A stretch of 7,664 nucleotides of DNA from Spirochaetia bacterium (GTDB lineage Bacteria; Spirochaetota; Spirochaetia; PWKH01), in NCBI GenBank assembly GCA_021736545.1, contig JAIPFS010000063.1, positions 1 through 7,664 of the forward strand, written 5' to 3'. The position numbers and the translations under genes were made by a program. Under the pieces are notes generated by a model. It was not told the origin of the DNA. It was given only the letters and a program-made list of their open reading frames with translations, and did not search any database. This document shows, piece by piece, positions 1-5,188 of the stretch. The first letter of the stretch is position 1. Each line of letters begins with the position of its first letter.

Positions 1-137
1 CAGCGGAAGAGTGTTGCTGAATTTCCCCCATGCTTCTGCACTACTTTTGCTATCGACCGCTCCCATCCCATATCACGGTAGCGGCAGAACCACATGTACG
101 CTTTCCCTGTCTCGTTTGTTTTCTTTTCCCATTCCAT
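1..137 (-). CDS. Terminase small subunit-like DNA-binding protein (5' part, runs off the left edge)
   Basis: This is the first 45 codons of a gene that leaves the window. The start is ATG at 137-135, with AGGA at 148-145 placed seven bases upstream and an in-frame TAG just before it. The visible residues begin with a WEKKTNETGKAY segment followed by FCRYRDMGWERS and a short KVVQK helix. That pattern (Trp near the start, an 'F..YRDMG..RS..KV' block, then a second helix) is typical of the helix-turn-helix N-terminus of small phage proteins annotated as terminase small subunits in low-GC bacteria, which recognise packaging sites. The first 88 bases overlap the end of the upstream frame (50-547), which is unusual. 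The family call is from memory of the pattern and only the N-terminus is seen; another phage helix-turn-helix protein is possible. Confidence 0.6.
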   Translation of the reverse strand, partial: MEWEKKTNETGKAYMWFCRYRDMGWERSIAKVVQKHGGNSATLFR

Positions 138-547
138 ACCTTCATCCTACTATAAAAAGAATTCTTTGTGTTGAAATCCCGAATATCAGTTCTACTAGCT
201 TCCTGCTTCTGCAGAAGATATTTCTCACCCTGCCAATTAATCGGAATCCCTTTTTCTATACACTCATCCAGCTTCCGCTCACCAATATTCAGTTTCCTGC
301 AGGCCTCCTCTTTTGAAAAAAAGACTTCCTGCATACTCATACTGTTGGCTGTGATCTCAAATCTTCTCGTATCCCGATTATGTTCTTCCAGTTCTCTTTC
401 AATTTCTTTTCGTTTCTCTCTCAAATCCTCTTTCACAGATTCATCAGAACCTGCCGAAAATCCTCCTAGAAGCTTATATCCATAATTGAAAGTATCTTCA
501 TGTCCCATCAAGTCATAAGACTTCAATGTAAAACTTACCAACATCAT
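50..547 (-). CDS. Small phage helix-turn-helix protein, function unknown
   Basis: This is a 165-residue protein that I do not recognise as a named family. Residues 36-58 are a charged, probably coiled-coil helix (KEDLREKRKEIERELEEHN). Residues 75-112 (VFFSKEEACRKLNIGERKLD, then a basic turn and GEKYLLQK) look like an excisionase/AlpA-type winged helix-turn-helix. The start has a perfect AGGAGG at 555-550, which also overlaps the helicase stop codon. Two adjacent ATGs follow (547 and 544), and the second has the better spacing. It is the next gene in the operon after the helicase, with a six-base gap. The last 30 residues are rich in Arg, Lys and Gly and overlap the next gene in another frame, so the true C-terminus may lie near 150 and the tail may come from a frameshift. 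Confidence 0.65.
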   Translation of the reverse strand: MMLVSFTLKSYDLMGHEDTFNYGYKLLGGFSAGSDESVKEDLREKRKEIERELEEHNRDTRRFEITANSMSMQEVFFSKEEACRKLNIGERKLDECIEKGIPINWQGEKYLLQKQEASRTDIRDFNTKNSFYSRMKVWNGKRKQTRQGKRTCGSAATVIWDGSGR

Positions 548-553
548 TACCTC

Positions 554-1771
554 CTACTTTTTTCTATCAATATCAAAAAAACCGTATGTTTCTCTTTTGA
601 ACATCAGTTTTGTGTATCCAGTTGGACCATCACGATTTTTTTCAATCATCAGGAACGTACCGTCATCTTCATTTTCCAGTTTTCCGTGGTAGAGCATCAT
701 AACGCAGTCAGCATCCCGCTCTATCTGCCCGCTGTCTCCCAGCTCGTGCAGTTTCGGTGGTCTTGCCGGCCCTTCCGGCGGTCTTCGCAGCTGCGCGGCG
801 CAGATAATCGGAATATCAAGTTTCCGAGCTAAGCCTTTAAGCGCAGAAGAGACACTCGCTACCTGCTCATTCCGTTTTTCGCGTCCGTTAAAAGTTATTT
901 GTTGTAAATAATCAATGTAGAGTGCCTGCACGTCATATCGCTGCTTCATTTCTCGTGCTTTCAGCAGGAGTGAATCAAGCGACATATTCGCTTCGTCATG
1001 GTAGATAAATTCCTTTCCATGTATCCGCGCGCACGATTCTATCACTTCGTCAAACTCCACCTGCGTTAACAGTCCACTGGTTAAGCGATCACTGCTTATT
1101 TTACTGTCGAGTGATATCTGCCGCATGGTCAGCTCTTTGTGTGATGATTCAGCAGTAATAAATCCGACCGGGCAGTTCGCATTGTGAAGCAGGTTTATTA
1201 AGAATGCTGTTTTCCCTTCTGACGGCCTTGCACCTACGATATACAGCCGCCGCTTAAGAAAACCGTTCAGTTTCTTATCGAGAGATCGTATTCCAGAAGA
1301 TATACCCATTATTTCGCTTTTCCGATTATGTGATTCCTCGATAAACTCAAGCGTCTGGTCCAGAGATTCCTGTGCGGTGATTAAGCGGTATTCATCATCC
1401 TCTGAGAAATTAACAACCTGCATAATCTCATTAACAAGCGTTTTGGCGGGTGTAAACGTATCCTGCAGAATCTTCTCGCACACTTTCCTGATTTCTTTTC
1501 GTTTGTACTGCTCGATGATCTGATCTTGGTAATATTGCCAATTTGCCGCACTCACGACACTGTCTTCTAACTGCATCAGCTCTGACAGTGTGAATGTCTT
1601 ATTATGAGCATAAATAGCCGCAATATCAGGTTGTAAGTTTTCTCTTACCAGATAACGAATTGTAGAAAACAGCAGTTTATACTCCTGAGACTGGAAATGC
1701 TTTTCCTTCAGTTTTGTTTGAAAAGCTATGTTAGGATCCTTAATCATTTGTCCAATAAAATATTTTTCCAT
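554..1771 (-). CDS. dnaB: Replicative DNA helicase, DnaB family (phage type)
   Basis: This is a hexameric ATP-driven 5'-3' helicase that opens the fork for phage replication in the cytoplasm. At 405 residues it is shorter than chromosomal DnaB (about 450-470). Residues 1-105 match the DnaB N-terminal helical domain (KDPNIAF, then HFQSQEYKLLF) and residues 155-405 are the RecA-like motor. The Walker A motif is GARPSEGKT (180-188), Walker B is ALYIDYLQ (283-290, Asp287), the AAQLRR strand is at 325-330, SGQIERDAD at 347-355, and the arginine-finger loop KNRDGPTG at 378-385. All key residues are present, so it should be active. The start ATG shares one base with the stop of the replisome organiser (TAATG), which points to coupled translation, and GGAG lies about nine bases upstream. 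The neighbour is presumably its recruiter; no separate DnaC-type loader or primase is seen here. Confidence 0.96.
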   Translation of the reverse strand: MEKYFIGQMIKDPNIAFQTKLKEKHFQSQEYKLLFSTIRYLVRENLQPDIAAIYAHNKTFTLSELMQLEDSVVSAANWQYYQDQIIEQYKRKEIRKVCEKILQDTFTPAKTLVNEIMQVVNFSEDDEYRLITAQESLDQTLEFIEESHNRKSEIMGISSGIRSLDKKLNGFLKRRLYIVGARPSEGKTAFLINLLHNANCPVGFITAESSHKELTMRQISLDSKISSDRLTSGLLTQVEFDEVIESCARIHGKEFIYHDEANMSLDSLLLKAREMKQRYDVQALYIDYLQQITFNGREKRNEQVASVSSALKGLARKLDIPIICAAQLRRPPEGPARPPKLHELGDSGQIERDADCVMMLYHGKLENEDDGTFLMIEKNRDGPTGYTKLMFKRETYGFFDIDRKK

Positions 1772-2580
1772 TAAAATCTCTCCAATTGCGTAGATGCGAT
1801 TTCCGTTCTCTTGTTATGTATTTCGACAAATAATTGCGGAAATTTTTCACGTAATTTTTTACCGCTCATAATATTCGGCAGCCAAAAATTCCCTTCTGTT
1901 TTCACCCAGCGTATTACAGCTTCGATGTCAGTAAAGCTGCGTCCATCTATCCGTATCAGCTTTTCTATATCTCTCGCCCATCGTTGAGTTACTGCCTTAT
2001 CTTTTCCTCGGTGGAGTTTTGGGTCGAATTCTCTGCATTTATGAAGGAGGAGCGAGGCAAGCTGCAAAGCTTGACTCATTGTCTCTGTTATTTCTTTTGG
2101 TTCTCTCTCTTTCTCTAACTCTTTCTCTAACTCTAACTCTGGTGTACTTTTGTTGTACATTTGTACACCCTTTTTCTCTTTGTACGCTATTTTCTTTTGA
2201 TCTAACTCTTTACGGTATTCTCGTATCCTATCTGCCTCTGTAGAAGACTTGCCAATAAAATTCTGTATTTCAGTCATCCATATCTCACCACTTTCTAAGA
2301 CAGTAATCAAATCAAGTTTGATTCCTGCCTCAATAGCTTGCTTTACGTGGTCAACATCATGGTTTATTACGTTGGCAAGAACATCATACTTGTACGGATC
2401 ATAAGGGATGGTATTTGTCATCATGAGTTTTCCGTTAAATTTTGATGCTTTTAGATACAGCTTTATTAGTATCAAACTGTATGTATGTCCATTCTTCATA
2501 GACTCCAACACTTTAATGTTGTCCTGCTCAAAATAATTATCTTTCAGTTTTATATAGTAGTATTTTCTCTCTTCACTCAT
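1771..2580 (-). CDS. Phage replisome organiser (origin-binding replication initiator)
   Basis: This 269-residue protein has the N-terminal domain of the phage replisome organiser family (Phage_rep_org_N). Residues 5-110 run through KYYYIKLKDNYF, the NGHTYSLILIKLYLKA helix, MMTNTIPYDP and a wing ending in GEIWMTEIQNFIG. In related phages this domain binds the origin as a winged helix. Residues 146-162 are a Glu/Lys/Leu repeat linker encoded by tandem DNA repeats. Residues 195-256 (WARDIEKLIRIDGRSF, then VIRWVKTEGNFWLPNIM) resemble the C-terminal domain of phage initiators that contacts the helicase. The start has AAGGA seven bases upstream, the gap from the previous gene is 14 bases, and the stop overlaps the helicase start. 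The family is recognised with good confidence; helicase recruitment is inferred from gene order. Confidence 0.88.
   Translation of the reverse strand: MSEERKYYYIKLKDNYFEQDNIKVLESMKNGHTYSLILIKLYLKASKFNGKLMMTNTIPYDPYKYDVLANVINHDVDHVKQAIEAGIKLDLITVLESGEIWMTEIQNFIGKSSTEADRIREYRKELDQKKIAYKEKKGVQMYNKSTPELELEKELEKEREPKEITETMSQALQLASLLLHKCREFDPKLHRGKDKAVTQRWARDIEKLIRIDGRSFTDIEAVIRWVKTEGNFWLPNIMSGKKLREKFPQLFVEIHNKRTEIASTQLERF
2114..2209. repeat. Iteron-like repeats inside the replisome organiser gene; candidate replication origin
   Basis: Two repeat sets lie in the linker-coding part of the initiator gene. TGTAC occurs at 2143, 2154, 2162 and 2181; two of the copies are the palindrome TGTACA, and GGTGTAC (2141-2147) with GTACACC (2163-2169) forms a perfect 7-bp inverted repeat. 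TCTAACTCT occurs at 2114, 2126, 2132 (overlapping) and 2201 within a strand of almost pure pyrimidines from about 2101 to 2140. In several Firmicute phages the origin lies inside the replisome organiser gene and consists of short repeats next to an easily melted tract. Origin function is therefore inferred from the repeats plus their location; the TCTAACTCT set could simply reflect the Glu/Leu/Lys codon repeat. Confidence 0.5.
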
Positions 2581-2594
2581 ATTAGTTCCTTAGG

Positions 2595-3365
2595 TTAAAC
2601 AACACTTTTTTTCTGATACTCTCTTACATACGATTTACATATCTTAATAATGTTGTGGCATGCTTCAAGCCGTTCACCATCAGACTGCAAGCCGTCTAGA
2701 TAATCTCGCAGCAGCTGATTGAACCTGTGATCTGCATTATCACCGGTAAGGCGTGCCTTCTCAGCGAATCTTTTACGCTCTTCGACTTGAGTGCCTAGGT
2801 TGTTGGATAGTTCGTTTAAGAGTTCATCTATGTTGTAAGCGGAAGATTTCCGGTTTTCTTTTTCTTTCCGCATTCTTTCCTGCATCTCTCGGATTCTTTT
2901 ATCGCGTTTTTGTTCTTCATCAATTCGGTTCTTATATCTACGTTCGGCTTCATCATTCCAGTCAGACGGCGTGAAACCTGACTTCATGCGCTCGCTAACC
3001 ATGCTGCTGATAGCTTTCTCATGCTCCATCTCCCTGCGCTGTTTCTCTTGTTCCTTGCGCTTGTATTCATCATCGGTGAGTAAGCGCTGTTCCTGTGGAT
3101 CATAATGTTCAAGCCATCTTCTTACGGTTCTGTCTGCCAAACCTACATCTTGAAGATACGATTCCCATGTTAACCTTTGGCCATTTGGCCGGAGGTCAGA
3201 TCTGTAACCACTATTACTTAACTGCTCTCTTGCCTCATACAATTCTTTTGCTATTTCGCCAGTAAGAGTCGATTTCTTGAGTGTGACGGCTTCCCATTCC
3301 TTAACCTTCGCTGATACTCGTCTAACCGATTCGTCATAATTCCAATTTACTCTCGACGTATGCAT
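2595..3365 (-). CDS. Basic coiled-coil phage protein with DUF3102-like N-terminus
   Basis: This is a 256-residue protein. Residues 20-88 (KEWEAVTLKKSTLTGEIAKE, a helix with LYEAREQL, then RLTWESYLQDVGLADRTVRR) resemble the DUF3102 group found in phages and plasmids, where a helix-turn-helix-like segment follows a helical start; LADRTVRRWLEHY would be the recognition helix. Residues 97-172 are a long Lys/Arg/Glu-rich coiled coil, and residues 176-256 are a helical C-terminal region. No catalytic motif is seen. The start ATG has a strong AAGGAAGG six bases upstream and overlaps the antirepressor gene by 32 bases. Lying between a regulator and the replication initiator, it probably binds DNA or scaffolds replication or segregation, but this is inference. 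The family match is approximate. Confidence 0.7.
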   Translation of the reverse strand: MHTSRVNWNYDESVRRVSAKVKEWEAVTLKKSTLTGEIAKELYEAREQLSNSGYRSDLRPNGQRLTWESYLQDVGLADRTVRRWLEHYDPQEQRLLTDDEYKRKEQEKQRREMEHEKAISSMVSERMKSGFTPSDWNDEAERRYKNRIDEEQKRDKRIREMQERMRKEKENRKSSAYNIDELLNELSNNLGTQVEERKRFAEKARLTGDNADHRFNQLLRDYLDGLQSDGERLEACHNIIKICKSYVREYQKKSVV

Positions 3366-3750
3366 CTACAACCTTCCTTATATAATCTAGACCCTTCTGT
3401 GATATCACTGTTTTCTTGTTGATTTTTACTTCACCGTAGGGAAGATCCACGCGCTGCTCAATAATTTTGAAATATCCCCTATCTACATATTCTTGATAGG
3501 GTTCGTTGTTGAATCTAAGGATATTACTATCTCTCAATAGTGCAAAAATTTTATTCCGGCCTAGCTTCTGATAGTTCAGCGTTTTTGCTGCCGCTGACAT
3601 TTCTATCCAATCGTCAGAATTCGATACCAGGTCCCACGTAACAAGCTCTGTTCTCAATTCCTCGTTCTCTGATTTAAGCAGTTCAATAATGTTTTGATTC
3701 TGTTCCAGCAGTTCTGTGATCTTCTGAGAAAGCTGTTTGTTTATCTCCAT
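3334..3750 (-). CDS. Stand-alone KilAC (antirepressor C-terminal) domain protein
   Basis: This 138-residue protein starts with a leucine-rich coiled coil (residues 5-36). Residues 45-130 match the phage antirepressor KilAC domain: WIEMSAAAKTLNY, GRNKIFALLRDSNIL, then NEPYQEYVDRGYFKI and a TVISQKGLDYI end. In full-length antirepressors KilAC is the C-terminal half, behind a Bro-N or KilA-N DNA-binding domain. Here that half is absent and replaced by the coiled coil, which may give oligomers. Short stand-alone forms occur near phage replication modules, so it may not be a broken gene. GGAG lies seven bases before the ATG, and the gene overlaps the next one by 32 bases. A role in controlling lysis-lysogeny or transcription is suggested by the family only. 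Confidence 0.82.
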   Translation of the reverse strand: MEINKQLSQKITELLEQNQNIIELLKSENEELRTELVTWDLVSNSDDWIEMSAAAKTLNYQKLGRNKIFALLRDSNILRFNNEPYQEYVDRGYFKIIEQRVDLPYGEVKINKKTVISQKGLDYIRKVVDAYVESKLEL

Positions 3751-4063
3751 ATTTCAACTCCATTAATCAATGAACACTTTAAATCCAAGTACCCAAATCA
3801 ACCTTGTTTTCAGGTGATCGCTAAAATTCTGGTTGAGCTGTTTTTAGCTCCTTCTGCAGCAGGCTGACATCTTTAAAAAATATTCAGTGCAGTCATCTGC
3901 TGGATATTTCAATTTGACCTTTGCTTAACTGCATGAAATGGCATTTTAAAGTGCAGTTTTTGGCCTTTGTTCAGGGCAACACCGTGAATGATAATTAAGT
4001 GTCATAGTGGTAACCGGAATTACTAAGTGTTCGATAGTAAAGATGTCTCCCTGAGGGGTGCTA
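3751..4063. other. Gap between the helix-turn-helix gene and the antirepressor gene: hairpins, no convincing gene
   Basis: I see no gene I can support in these 313 bases. It holds several inverted repeats: GAGCT/AGCTC at 3835-3850 with a six-base loop; CAGCAG (3857-3862) with CTGCTG (3897-3902); and AACTGCA (3927-3933) with TGCAGTT (3952-3958), followed on the plus strand by a short T run. TAAGTGT is repeated directly at 3996 and 4024. A TATAAT-like hexamer lies on the minus strand at 4068-4063, but without a clear -35 box. The gap is long for an operon otherwise packed with overlaps, so it may hold a leader, operator or small RNA, or the remains of a lost gene. Confidence 0.5.
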
Positions 4064-4285
4064 TTATAATTTTTCACGATTACCTCTTTGTAAACCTGAT
4101 TGTTCAAGAACTGGTACTTTTCGCATCTCAAGCCATGAATCAATTTCCTGCAAGTCAAACAGCAAGCAACCATTCACCTTAATGAAAGGTATTTTTTTGT
4201 TTAAAACATAAGCCCGTATAGTTCGTGTCTTAAGGCCAGTATAAGATTCAAGATCATTAATTCGCACAAATCTTTTATTCCCCAT
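4064..4285 (-). CDS. Excisionase/AlpA-like helix-turn-helix protein
   Basis: This 73-residue protein is almost entirely one MerR/excisionase-type winged helix domain: FVRINDLESYTGLKTRTIRA (residues 6-25), then YVLNKKIPFIKVNG (26-39), then a beta hairpin into LLFDLQEIDSWLE (41-53). This is the standard layout of phage and conjugative-element excisionases and of AlpA activators (HTH_17). Such proteins bend DNA at the attachment site to favour excision, or switch on element genes. AGGAG lies five to six bases before the ATG, and a clear promoter lies 50-80 bases upstream. It is the first gene of the leftward operon. Excisionase and transcriptional regulator cannot be told apart from sequence; it lies about 3 kb from int, which slightly favours a regulator or dual role. 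Confidence 0.83.
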   Translation of the reverse strand: MGNKRFVRINDLESYTGLKTRTIRAYVLNKKIPFIKVNGCLLFDLQEIDSWLEMRKVPVLEQSGLQRGNREKL

Positions 4286-4336
4286 TTTGCTCTCCTTTTA
4301 CTGCATCTAATGAATTAGCTTGCATTCTATGAGTAC

Positions 4337-4366
4337 ATAATACTTAATATAACCAGAAATAGTCAA
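4337..4366 (-). promoter_or_regulatory. Predicted sigma-70 type promoter of the leftward operon
   Basis: On the minus strand, TTGACT (4366-4361) and TATTAT (4342-4337) are separated by 18 bases. Each hexamer matches the consensus at five of six bases. The start of transcription would fall near 4330, about 45 bases before the helix-turn-helix start codon. Nothing better is seen upstream, so this is the probable main promoter for the genes from 4285 leftward. Confidence 0.7.
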
Positions 4367-4406
4367 TCTTTAACTCTTTACAATTAAAGGAATTATATTG
4401 CTTGGG

Positions 4407-4438
4407 GTTGCTAAAAAGTTGCTAAAAAGTGACTTTTT
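4407..4438. repeat. 11-bp tandem repeat plus a 15-bp dyad upstream of the operon promoter (candidate operator)
   Basis: GTTGCTAAAAA occurs twice back to back (4407-4417 and 4418-4428). The second copy runs into the odd-centred palindrome AAAAAGTGACTTTTT (4424-4438). The 11-base period puts the A-tracts about one helical turn apart, which favours bent DNA and protein binding on one face. The block lies about 40-70 bases upstream of the -35 box, where an activator, repressor, integrase arm-binding domain or excisionase could sit. The function is inferred. Confidence 0.6.
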
Positions 4439-4486
4439 TTTCAGCCATAAAAACCTCAGTTAAAAACCTGTGAGTTGAGTCACTTT
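4426..4486. repeat. 9-bp inverted repeat flanking 43 bases
   Basis: AAAGTGACT (4426-4434) is matched by AGTCACTTT (4478-4486). The left arm is part of the dyad at 4424-4438. The core AGTCACTT also occurs at 7432-7439 in front of int. Between the arms is an imperfect stem, AAC(C)TCA at 4452-4458 with TGAGTT at 4471-4476, which could instead be the left-end hairpin of the decayed insertion sequence. Confidence 0.45.
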
Positions 4487-4511
4487 GCTGTCAAATGTGT
4501 TACTCTAAAGA

Positions 4512-4857
4512 ATGAAGTTAAAAAATGGCGCATGTGGTATATTACACGAAGGATTATGTCGTAATAGCGACCAAATACTAAAGGAAACTATAACGAGGAG
4601 GTGTTGGTAAATGTTTGGAGAAAGTAGCAAATCAGATAACAATATATCATTCTAAAATAGAAAGCATGGAGAATAATATGGATGTTGATCATATACACAT
4701 TTTTCTATCAATTCCGCAAAGATACGTATAAGCAAAGTGCTAGGGCTAATAAAACCCAACACGGCGAAGAAGATGAGAGATAAAGTGATCCGATTCCTTT
4801 TTGTCAACACATATTGAAGATAAACGCAATTCTGGAGACAGTGGAGGCTCTAAAATT
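4512..4857 (+). pseudogene. tnpA: Decayed IS200/IS605-type TnpA (HUH transposase) gene
   Basis: This is the only recognisable coding remnant on the plus strand. Pieced together over three frames it reads as an IS200/IS605 single-strand transposase: MKLKNGA (from 4512); then, in another frame from 4531, HVVYYTKDYVVIATKY, two in-frame TAA stops (4579 and 4591), and GGVGKCLEKVANQ; then MDVDHIHIFLSIPQRY with the HUH metal-binding pair His-Ile-His at 4690-4698. After a frameshift near 4728 it continues as ISKVLGLIKPNTAKKMRDK. The usual YW...GIWS..YFVSTVG block is missing. A GDSGGSK segment near 4834-4854, in a third frame, may be the remnant of the usual DSGQA end. The catalytic tyrosine helix is therefore lost or altered. 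It cannot make an active enzyme. Confidence 0.85.
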
Positions 4858-5149
4858 TATAAAAATTTTACCTTTGAATAGAAAATCAAGTTTATTGACT
4901 GGTATGAGGAAAAAAAACAAGAAGTGCGAAGGGATCTGAATTAAAGCTGGGCTGTGACTGAGCTCTGATGAAGGAAGTGACGCACTTAATAAAAATTTGC
5001 TAGTACTCACCTTATGGAGTAATTGCTTATTTCACTATCCATGGATGGGCCAAGCACGACCCGTATCACGAACTTCTGCTTAGGTGGGGACTCCTGGATT
5101 ACTGCTGTATTCTCTATACATATCGAAAACTACAAGAGCGCCAGCGAGT
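4858..5149. other. No identifiable gene; probably insertion-sequence debris
   Basis: This stretch follows the transposase remnant. I find no protein I can name. One open frame without a start codon runs on the plus strand from 5004 to 5150 (49 codons, containing the piece HGWAKHDPYHELLLRWG) and ends at TAG 5151. It may be the tail of a lost gene or the right end of the insertion sequence. The minus-strand frame across 4804-5010 is hydrophobic and lies antisense to the debris; it has no family features. Confidence 0.5.
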
Positions 5150-5175
5150 CTAGGTTCTAACACTTAGTTTTTTTT
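5150..5175 (+). terminator. Predicted rho-independent terminator, plus strand
   Basis: CTAGGT (5150-5155) pairs with ACTTAG (5162-5167) around a six-base loop, with one G-T pair, and is followed directly by eight Ts (5168-5175). The stem is short and AT-rich, so strength is uncertain. It fits a terminator for rightward transcription from the decayed transposase region, and it would shield the convergent 310-residue gene. Confidence 0.5.
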
Positions 5176-5188
5176 ACAGGCTTAGCAG

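Noticed and set aside
11..832. Plus-strand frames opposite the left three genes.
   Set aside because: They are antisense shadows of well-supported genes, with low-complexity Ser/Phe/Leu-rich translations.
1171..1179. GGGCAGTT as the second attachment copy.
   Set aside because: Only eight bases match the tRNA end, and it lies inside the helicase gene; this is chance.
2101..2210. CRISPR array or simple satellite.
   Set aside because: The repeats are 5-9 bases, irregularly spaced and inside a coding region, with no spacer-like units.
3946..4173. Minus-strand frame of 75 codons overlapping the small helix-turn-helix gene.
   Set aside because: It overlaps a clear family member in another frame, its composition (several Cys, no domain) is not convincing, and it lacks a good ribosome binding site.
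4424..4441. A-tract dyad followed by eight Ts as a rho-independent terminator.
   Set aside because: The two arms meet with a single central base, so no hairpin loop can form; it reads better as an operator-type palindrome.
4804..5010. Minus-strand frame of 68 codons with a hydrophobic stretch.
   Set aside because: It is antisense to the transposase debris, has no ribosome binding site and no family features; the hydrophobicity reflects A-rich sequence on the other strand.
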